In this document: positions 57,687 through 64,000 of the stretch, one piece after another
Numbering within the stretch: position 1 is the stretch's first letter
Layout: each line of letters starts with the position of its first letter
Source of the DNA: Pseudomonas lijiangensis
Lineage (GTDB): Bacteria; Pseudomonadota; Gammaproteobacteria; Pseudomonadales; Pseudomonadaceae
NCBI RefSeq assembly: GCF_018968705.1
Contig: NZ_CP076668.1
Location: 4,723,001-4,787,000, forward strand
Reading direction: 5' to 3'
DNA: 64,000 nt
Notes under the pieces: generated by a model
Database searches by the model: none
The model's input: the letters and a program-made list of their open reading frames with translations, nothing else
Told to the model about the DNA's origin: nothing
Translations under genes and position numbers: made by a program

Positions 57687-58094
57687 CGTCCAGCCTTGGG
57701 GTTTCAACGCAAGACGCCAGTCAACACCGAGAATGTTTCAGGCAGGTGGCAGATGACTGAAAAGATCCTGATTGCGGTTTCCTACAAGCGTATGTGAATG
57801 CTTACCGAGAGCATGCTGAATTCCCCAATTACTGACCAGCCGAGCAACCGCTAACCTTGCCAGCGTCGTTGCAAATCAACGAACGGGTTTGGCGACCCGA
57901 TCAAGTAAACACTCCCCATCACGCCGCAGTCGCTTTATTCTGTCTGCCACCGCGTTATGGCGGCTGTGTGCGGGAGGCCTTCGGGTCTGCCGGTTTTCTA
58001 CTTGCCGGTTCGCCAACCCTCACATAGCTGCCACCCCATTGTTTGGCGACAATCCATGGCGGCTTCAATCCGTGATCAAAGTAGAGTGCCACCC
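57687..58094. other. Long intergenic and leader region between gspK and the BRO-N gene
   Basis: The 408-base gap has no convincing gene. Its first half should hold the gspK promoter (minus strand), and I find no Pho box there. The second half contains a structured element, listed separately, that leads into the BRO-N gene. Confidence 0.5.
57959..58053 (+). ncRNA. Structured leader element before the BRO-N gene
   Basis: GGCGGCTGTGTGCGGG at 57959 pairs with CCCTCACATAGCTGCC ending at 58032, with changes mostly kept as G-U pairs. Inside is a hairpin with a TTCG loop (about 57973-57993) and a GCCGGTT direct repeat. A second hairpin (ATTGT/ACAAT, 58038-58053) follows. It may be a cis-acting RNA or a DNA inverted-repeat element. 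I recall similar sequence in other pseudomonads but cannot name a family. Confidence 0.45.
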
Positions 58095-58640
58095 ATGCGG
58101 AATATCGTCCCAACATCCCCCTGCACAGACCATTTCGAAGCCACCCTTTTCGTACGCCACCACCGTATGCTGCGTGCCATCCATAGCGAAGCCCAGGCAT
58201 GGTTCTGTCTTGCAGACCTTGCACGCTTGATGGGCCAGACGCTGGGTGAACGCTCAGCACTCAAGCTCGATGCCGATCAAAGACGGGTTGTCTGGTTGCA
58301 GGCTAACGGCAAGTGGCAAAAACAATTGATGGTCAGCGAGTCAGGTGCGTTTGCGTTGTTGGTTCATCACTACGTTCCCGAAAACCGGGCACTGCGACAG
58401 TGGCTTACCCATGAAGTACTGACGGTACTGCACGCACCGCAAAATATGACACTGGATAACCCGAGGCTCAGCCATTTGCAGTGGCCAGACACGTCATTGA
58501 GCGTGATGCAATGGCGCGATGAGTCATGGATTCGCTTGCGGGATATGCCGAATGTAGCGCCGCAGACTACACGACCAGTCGAGCATGGTTTCTGGCGGAG
58601 AATGAAAGCACGTATCGACAGCAAACGGCTGGCAGACTAG
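58095..58640 (+). CDS. BRO-N domain (phage antirepressor-like) protein
   Basis: 181 residues. The N-terminal BRO domain is visible as FVRHHRMLRAIHSEAQAWFCLADLARLMG, then VSESGAFALLVHHYVPENRALRQWLTHEVL, the usual BRO-N ending. No C-terminal KilA or ANT domain is present. Such proteins come from phage antirepressors and bind DNA, but here no other phage gene is near. I choose ATG 58095 because BRO similarity starts close to it. The reading frame runs upstream to 57957 through the structured leader. Confidence 0.75.
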   Translation: MRNIVPTSPCTDHFEATLFVRHHRMLRAIHSEAQAWFCLADLARLMGQTLGERSALKLDADQRRVVWLQANGKWQKQLMVSESGAFALLVHHYVPENRALRQWLTHEVLTVLHAPQNMTLDNPRLSHLQWPDTSLSVMQWRDESWIRLRDMPNVAPQTTRPVEHGFWRRMKARIDSKRLAD

Positions 58641-58810
58641 GTTGCAGCACTGCTGACATGCCACTCATATTGCTCGTTGGGACCAGGATCAAGAATCTTC
58701 CTCGATCATGAAGATCAGGGCATGATGCAGAACGTCAACATCAGCATTCCGGATGGCACTGGTGGCAATCTGGGCAGCAGCAGTCATCACTGATCGCTGC
58801 TGAAGGAAAA

Positions 58811-58837
58811 AGCGGCTCACACTGAGCCGCTTTTTTT
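58811..58837 (+). terminator. Terminator after the BRO-N gene
   Basis: A 9-bp perfect stem (AGCGGCTCA / TGAGCCGCT) with a CAC loop is followed by seven T. A-rich sequence on the other side could allow use in both directions. Confidence 0.88.
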
Positions 58838-58853
58838 GCATGCGAAAAGCCAT

Positions 58854-58881
58854 AAAAAAAGGCCGCCCGAAGGCAGCCTTT
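58854..58881 (-). terminator. Terminator of lpxC
   Basis: On the minus strand GGCTGCC-TTCG-GGCGGCC forms a stem with one U-G pair and a TTCG tetraloop, followed by seven T. It lies 32 bases after the lpxC stop. Confidence 0.85.
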
Positions 58882-58912
58882 AAAGAACAAAAGGAAAGAG
58901 AGTAAAGCTTGC

Positions 58913-59824
58913 TTACACGGCCGCGACAGGACGCATGTAAGAAATAGGTGCCGTACTGGCATCCTCGAAGGTCACGACTTCCCAGGCGTCCGGCTGCTCG
59001 ATCAACGTGCGCAGCAGACGATTGTTCAGTGCATGCCCTGACTTGAAGCCGCGGAACTCACCAATCAGGCTATTGCCCAGCAGGTAGAGGTCGCCGATGG
59101 CATCCAGGATTTTATGTTTGACGAATTCGTCCTCGTAACGCAGGCCGTCTTCGTTCAATACGCCTTCCTTGTCGACCACGATGGCGTTTTCCACGCTGCC
59201 GCCGAGTGCGAGGTTGTGCTTGCGCAGGTACTCGATGTCACTCATGAACCCGAAGGTCCGTGCACGGCTGACTTCCTTCACGAAGGAAGTACTGGAAAAG
59301 TCCACGCTTGCACTCTGGGTGCGGTCACGGAAGACAGGGTGATCGAAATCGATCTCGAAACTGACCTTGAACCCTTCGAAAGGCACGAAAGTAGCGCGTT
59401 TACCGCCCTCTTCCACTGTCACCTCACGCAGGATACGGATGAACTGCTTCGGCTCGTCCTGTTCCTCCAGGCCGGCCGATTGAATCAGGAATACGAAAGG
59501 GCCTGCGCTGCCGTCCATGATTGGAACTTCGGAGGCAGAGAGCTCGACGTAGGCGTTATCGATGCCAAGGCCAGCCATGGCCGAAAGCAAATGTTCTACC
59601 GTGTCGACCTTGACGTCACCGCTGACCAGAGTGGTCGACAGTGTGGTGTCTCCGACATTTTCCGCTCGTGCAGGGATATGCACGACAGGATCCAGGTCGG
59701 CTCGGCAAAACACGATGCCGGTATTCACAGGCGCAGGCTTGAGGGTCAGGTAAACCTTTTCCCCGGAATGCAAGCCAACACCTGTGGCACGGATAATATT
59801 TTTCAGGGTGCGTTGTTTAATCAT
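58913..59824 (-). CDS. lpxC: UDP-3-O-acyl-N-acetylglucosamine deacetylase LpxC
   Basis: 303 residues, full length. Zinc ligands are expected in [16 protein letters not shown] (His) and [15 protein letters not shown] (His and Asp), and [13 protein letters not shown] carries the catalytic His. It performs the committed step of lipid A synthesis. It is the last gene of the division/cell-wall cluster, downstream of ftsZ. Confidence 0.97.
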   Translation of the reverse strand: MIKQRTLKNIIRATGVGLHSGEKVYLTLKPAPVNTGIVFCRADLDPVVHIPARAENVGDTTLSTTLVSGDVKVDTVEHLLSAMAGLGIDNAYVELSASEVPIMDGSAGPFVFLIQSAGLEEQDEPKQFIRILREVTVEEGGKRATFVPFEGFKVSFEIDFDHPVFRDRTQSASVDFSSTSFVKEVSRARTFGFMSDIEYLRKHNLALGGSVENAIVVDKEGVLNEDGLRYEDEFVKHKILDAIGDLYLLGNSLIGEFRGFKSGHALNNRLLRTLIEQPDAWEVVTFEDASTAPISYMRPVAAV

Positions 59825-59935
59825 GGCATGGCCGCTTCAGCGCAAGTTGCGAACTGGTATCAACAAAGGCTGGCGATGATAGCAGACCATGCCTTTGCTG
59901 AACACCAATCACCCTAATACCCCTGATACATTTCA

Positions 59936-61126
59936 TCAATCGGCCTGACGACGCAGGAAAGCCGGGATGTCCAGGTAGTCAAGATCATCGTTAGGGTTCA
60001 TCTTGGCCGCTGCAGTGGCGCTTGCATGAGCCTGGTTACGCATGACGGTCGGACGGTCCAGATCACGGTAGTTAACCGATGGAGCTTCCTGACGAGCTGC
60101 TGCAGGTTGAGCTGCGGCCTGCTGGACAGCTTGCAGGGTGTTGTCGATAACCTTCACAGGCTTCTCGATTTTCGCGCCCAGGCCAGTTGCAACCACGGTC
60201 ACGTGCAACTCGTCACGCATGTCCGGATCGATAACGGTACCGACCTTGACCATCGCGTGCTCGGAAGCGAACGCTTCAATGATGCTACCCACGTCGGAGT
60301 ACTCACCCAGGGACAGGTCAGGACCGGCGGTGATGTTGACCAGGATGCCACGTGCGCCCTGCAGGTTGACGTCTTCGAGCAACGGGTTGCGAATGGCCGC
60401 TTCGGTCGCTTCACGCGCACGATTCGGACCGCTGGCGCAGCCGGTACCCATCATCGCCATGCCCATTTCGCTCATCACGGTACGGACGTCGGCGAAGTCG
60501 ACGTTGATCATGCCTGGACGCTTGATGATGTCGGAGATACCGCGAACGGCACCGGCCAGAACATCGTCAGCCTTGGCGAAAGCCGACAGCAGGCTGGCGT
60601 CTTTACCCAGGATGGTCAGCAGCTTCTCGTTGGGAATGGTGATCAACGAGTCGACGCTTTCAGACAACATACGGATGCCTTCATCGGCGATCTGCATGCG
60701 CTTTCGGCCTTCGAACGGGAACGGACGAGTCACGACCGCAACCGTGAGGATGCCCAGCTCCTTGGCCACTTCGGCAATGATCGGAGCTGCACCGGTACCG
60801 GTACCGCCGCCCATGCCCGTGGTGATGAATACCATGTTGGTGCCTTGCAGGACTTCTGCAATGCGCTCACGGTCTTCCAGTGCCGCCTGACGACCGACTT
60901 CAGGGTTGGCGCCAGCGCCAAGACCTTTGGTCACGCCAGTACCCAATTGCAGGATGGTGCGTGCGCCAATGTTTTTCAGTGCCTGAGCATCAGTGTTGGC
61001 GCAGATGAATTCCACGCCTTCGATGTTGCTCTTGACCATGTGATTGACAGCGTTGCCACCACCACCACCCACACCGATAACCTTGATTACCGGGCTCTGC
61101 GGGACGTTGTCTACGAGTTCGAACAT
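59936..61126 (-). CDS. ftsZ: Cell division tubulin-like GTPase FtsZ
   Basis: 396 residues. GTP-binding tubulin signature GGGTGTGA, the synergy loop region with NVDFADVRTVM, a variable Ala/Gln-rich linker (about 320-375) and the C-terminal peptide LDYLDIPAFLRRQAD that binds FtsA and ZipA. It forms the division ring. Confidence 0.98.
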   Translation of the reverse strand: MFELVDNVPQSPVIKVIGVGGGGGNAVNHMVKSNIEGVEFICANTDAQALKNIGARTILQLGTGVTKGLGAGANPEVGRQAALEDRERIAEVLQGTNMVFITTGMGGGTGTGAAPIIAEVAKELGILTVAVVTRPFPFEGRKRMQIADEGIRMLSESVDSLITIPNEKLLTILGKDASLLSAFAKADDVLAGAVRGISDIIKRPGMINVDFADVRTVMSEMGMAMMGTGCASGPNRAREATEAAIRNPLLEDVNLQGARGILVNITAGPDLSLGEYSDVGSIIEAFASEHAMVKVGTVIDPDMRDELHVTVVATGLGAKIEKPVKVIDNTLQAVQQAAAQPAAARQEAPSVNYRDLDRPTVMRNQAHASATAAAKMNPNDDLDYLDIPAFLRRQAD

Positions 61127-61199
61127 TTTCCCTCTCCTTCAGTTCTCTAGTTTTGTTTCTGCCTACTACCTGCCGCTACCACTTTTGAAGCCTTGAAAC

Positions 61200-62456
61200 T
61201 CAGAAATTGCCCTGGAACCAGCGCTTGACGCGCTCAAGCACTGGGGCCTTGGGTTCGTCGCCGTAGCTACTGCTGTTGCCCAGACCGGACAGCGAGATGC
61301 CGTCCGACTGTTTTTGCAGCCCGTACTGCAACAGGCCTACGCCCGTCGAGTAGATCGGGTTGCGCACGACATCAGCGAGCCCTTTGACGCTATGCGGCAC
61401 GCCGAGGCGTACCGGCATGTGGAAGATTTCCTCGGCCAGTTCGACCGCACCTTCCATTTTCGACGTACCACCGGTCAGCACGATGCCGGCCGGGATAAGA
61501 TCTTCGTAACCGCTGCGGCGCAGTTCGGCCTGGATCAGGGTGAACAGCTCGTCGTAACGAGGTTCGACCACTTCGGCCAGGGCCTGACGCGACAGCTCGC
61601 GAGGTGGACGGTCGCCCACGCTCGGTACCTTGATGGTTTCACCGGCACCGGCCAGTTTGGCCAGGGCGCAGGCGTAGCGAATCTTGATTTCTTCGGCGTA
61701 CTGGGTCGGTGTACGCAGCGCCATGGCGATGTCGTTGGTGACCTGATCACCGGCAATCGGGATCACGGCGGTGTGACGAATGGCGCCTTCGGTGAAGATC
61801 GCGATATCCGTGGTGCCACCACCGATGTCCACCAGGCACACGCCCAGCTCTTTCTCGTCATCGGTCAGTACCGAATAGGCCGAAGCCAGTTGCTCGAGAA
61901 TGATGTCGTCGACTTCCAGGCCGCAGCGGCGTACGCACTTCTCGATGTTCTGGGCAGCGTTCACTGCGCAGGTCACCACGTGCACCTTGGCTTCCAGACG
62001 CACGCCGGACATGCCCAGCGGCTCGCGCACACCTTCCTGGTTATCGATCACGTAATCCTGAGGCAAGGTGTGCAGGACGCGCTGATCGGCAGGAATGGCA
62101 ACCGCCTGCGCGGCATCGAGCACACGCTCCAGATCCGCGGAGCTGACTTCGCGATCACGAATCGCCACGATGCCGTGGGAGTTCAGGCTGCGAATATGGT
62201 TGCCCGCCACGCCGACGAACGCCGAGTGGATACGGCAGCCCGCCATCAGTTGCGCTTCTTCGACGGCGCGCTGGATCGATTGCACGGTCGATTCGATATT
62301 CACCACCACGCCCTTTTTCAGGCCACGGGATGGATGGGTACCGATACCCACGATTTCCAGCGAGCCATCGGCCGCGACTTCGCCTACCAGTGCCACCACC
62401 TTGGAGGTACCGATATCCAGCCCGACGATCATTTTGCCGCTTTGCACATTTGCCAT
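61200..62456 (-). CDS. ftsA: Cell division protein FtsA
   Basis: 418 residues from ATG 62456. Actin-like ATPase with phosphate 1 motif IVGLDIGTSKV, phosphate 2 motif CLVDIGGGTTDIA and adenosine motif LTGGTSKMEGA. The C-terminal amphipathic helix (VLERVKRWFQGNF) anchors it to the membrane and tethers FtsZ. It follows ftsQ closely. Confidence 0.97.
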   Translation of the reverse strand: MANVQSGKMIVGLDIGTSKVVALVGEVAADGSLEIVGIGTHPSRGLKKGVVVNIESTVQSIQRAVEEAQLMAGCRIHSAFVGVAGNHIRSLNSHGIVAIRDREVSSADLERVLDAAQAVAIPADQRVLHTLPQDYVIDNQEGVREPLGMSGVRLEAKVHVVTCAVNAAQNIEKCVRRCGLEVDDIILEQLASAYSVLTDDEKELGVCLVDIGGGTTDIAIFTEGAIRHTAVIPIAGDQVTNDIAMALRTPTQYAEEIKIRYACALAKLAGAGETIKVPSVGDRPPRELSRQALAEVVEPRYDELFTLIQAELRRSGYEDLIPAGIVLTGGTSKMEGAVELAEEIFHMPVRLGVPHSVKGLADVVRNPIYSTGVGLLQYGLQKQSDGISLSGLGNSSSYGDEPKAPVLERVKRWFQGNF

Positions 62457-62470
62457 GGTCCAGCCTCTTA

Positions 62471-63337
62471 TCAATTCTTCGCGACAGCGGGCTTGTCCGC
62501 TGTGGGCGCTACCTGTTCACGCCAACCAACCGCAAGGCCGTTGGAGTAACGCAGGTCGATGCGCGCAATATTCGTGATTTGTTCTTTAAGCGTTTTTTCG
62601 TAAATCGCGATGAAGCGGCGCATTTTTTCCACAAGATGATCGCGTCCCAGCAACAACTCGATACCCGGACCGGCATTGCCGGCACCGGTGGTCAGGAACC
62701 AACTGCCACGCTCACGTAACTCCAGGCGTGCGATGGAAAACCCCATGGGGCGCAACATCTGACTCAACACCTGGTACTGCTGCATCACCTGTTGTTGAGC
62801 CCGCTGTGGGCCGAACAACTGGGGAAGGTGTTCATAGTTGGACAGTTCACGCGGTGTGAAAGCCTGTCCCTGGTTGTTCAACAGCGCTTCGTCTCCCCAG
62901 CGGGCAACGGGCAGTTGCTCTTCCAGTCGAACCACGACCTGATCCGGCCATACGCGCCGTACTTCGGCATGGGCGATCCAGGGCATCTGCTCCAGTTCGG
63001 TACGCATACCGGCCAGATCGATGGTGAAGAAGCTCGCCGCCACATAAGGCGCGATTCGCTGCTGCACCGCCTGCTGACTGATGTAGCTCAGGTCGCCCTG
63101 CACGTTGATGCGGGTGATCGGACGGTCTACATAGGGCAGCAGACGCTGCGCACCTTCGTACGTACCGAAACCCAGCACCACCAGCAGCACCGGCCAGAAC
63201 AGCCCTTTCAGGAAACCGAATCCCGGCTTGGGCAGTCGCGCCGACAATGGCTCCTTGGCCACCATCCGACTGGCGCCACGCGGCACTGGCTTGCGGCCAG
63301 GAGCAGGTGGCTGATGACGTGCCGACGCGCCGTACAT
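62471..63337 (-). CDS. ftsQ: Cell division protein FtsQ
   Basis: 288 residues: a cytoplasmic N-terminus of about 45, one membrane helix ([16 protein letters not shown]), a POTRA domain ([22 protein letters not shown]) and a beta domain. It joins FtsB/FtsL in the divisome. Two bases separate it from the ddl stop. Confidence 0.95.
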   Translation of the reverse strand: MYGASARHQPPAPGRKPVPRGASRMVAKEPLSARLPKPGFGFLKGLFWPVLLVVLGFGTYEGAQRLLPYVDRPITRINVQGDLSYISQQAVQQRIAPYVAASFFTIDLAGMRTELEQMPWIAHAEVRRVWPDQVVVRLEEQLPVARWGDEALLNNQGQAFTPRELSNYEHLPQLFGPQRAQQQVMQQYQVLSQMLRPMGFSIARLELRERGSWFLTTGAGNAGPGIELLLGRDHLVEKMRRFIAIYEKTLKEQITNIARIDLRYSNGLAVGWREQVAPTADKPAVAKN

Positions 63338-63339
63338 GC

Positions 63340-64000
<661 letters not shown>

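Larger units (their letters stand above)
58641..58912. other. Intergenic region between the BRO-N gene and lpxC
   Basis: Holds two terminators (listed separately) and a short open frame at 58722-58793 (about 23 residues) without a Shine-Dalgarno. I do not consider it a gene. Confidence 0.5.

Noticed and set aside
57687..57800. Pho box for gspK
   Set aside because: CAGTCAT and CTGCCAC occur on the minus strand but do not have the 4-base spacing or repeat match required.
57957..58094. Extended N-terminus of the BRO-N protein
   Set aside because: The extra 46 codons run through the structured leader, start without a ribosome site and show no BRO similarity, so ATG 58095 is preferred.
58722..58793. 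Short frame of about 23 codons before the terminators near lpxC
   Set aside because: No Shine-Dalgarno, no conserved feature, and it is close to the size expected by chance.

Overview
The window is a chromosomal segment of a Pseudomonas species, high in GC, densely coded, and free of rRNA, tRNA, IS or CRISPR sequences that I could see. From memory, its gene order follows P. aeruginosa PAO1 from about PA4367 (bifA) to PA4410 (ddlB). On that backbone sit insertions and REP-type repeats typical of the fluorescens/syringae side of the genus. I cannot fix the species.

Layout. 1-13 kb: the end of a HisC-like aminotransferase, the c-di-GMP phosphodiesterase bifA, a four-gene imelysin / di-heme oxidoreductase / imelysin / DUF1513 set with a Fur-like box in front, and the RND pump mexVW. 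13-18.7 kb: the ColRS two-component system with its presumed targets, a methyltransferase-inaA-small secreted protein operon on one side and a PAP2 phosphatase on the other, plus a UV endonuclease. ColR-type boxes precede both target units, and one of them is the T-tract of the colRS terminator. 18.8-26.4 kb: groESL with a sigma32-type promoter and a structured leader, fxsA, a HugZ-type protein, an SDR, a DUF481 protein, an alkyltransferase-like protein and ampG.

26.4-31.6 kb is an accessory insert: a VasX-like type VI secretion effector followed by two related membrane proteins that look like duplicated immunity genes. An unexplained array of three TGCGCA-N6-TGCGCA sites lies upstream. 31.6-43.6 kb returns to the conserved backbone: mscS, yajQ, panE, a sensor kinase, a PduO-type adenosyltransferase, a Nudix/ThiE fusion, a glutathione transferase, argJ, secA and dciA, with two perfect REPIN-like inverted repeats in the gaps.

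43.6-57.7 kb is a complete type II secretion locus inserted between dciA and lpxC. Twelve genes on the minus strand run as one overlapping operon: a SoxB-like degenerate metallophosphatase lipoprotein, then gspC, D, E, F, G, H, I, J, L, M and N. A Pho box with a correctly spaced -10 precedes the operon. The phosphatase gene phoX diverges from it, and gspK lies beyond phoX. Together these suggest a phosphate-starvation secretion system (Hxc-like in role) packaged with its candidate cargo. 57.7-58.8 kb carries a BRO-N antirepressor-like gene behind a long, structured leader. 58.9-64 kb is the end of the division/cell-wall cluster on the minus strand: ddl (cut by the window edge), ftsQ, ftsA, ftsZ and lpxC.
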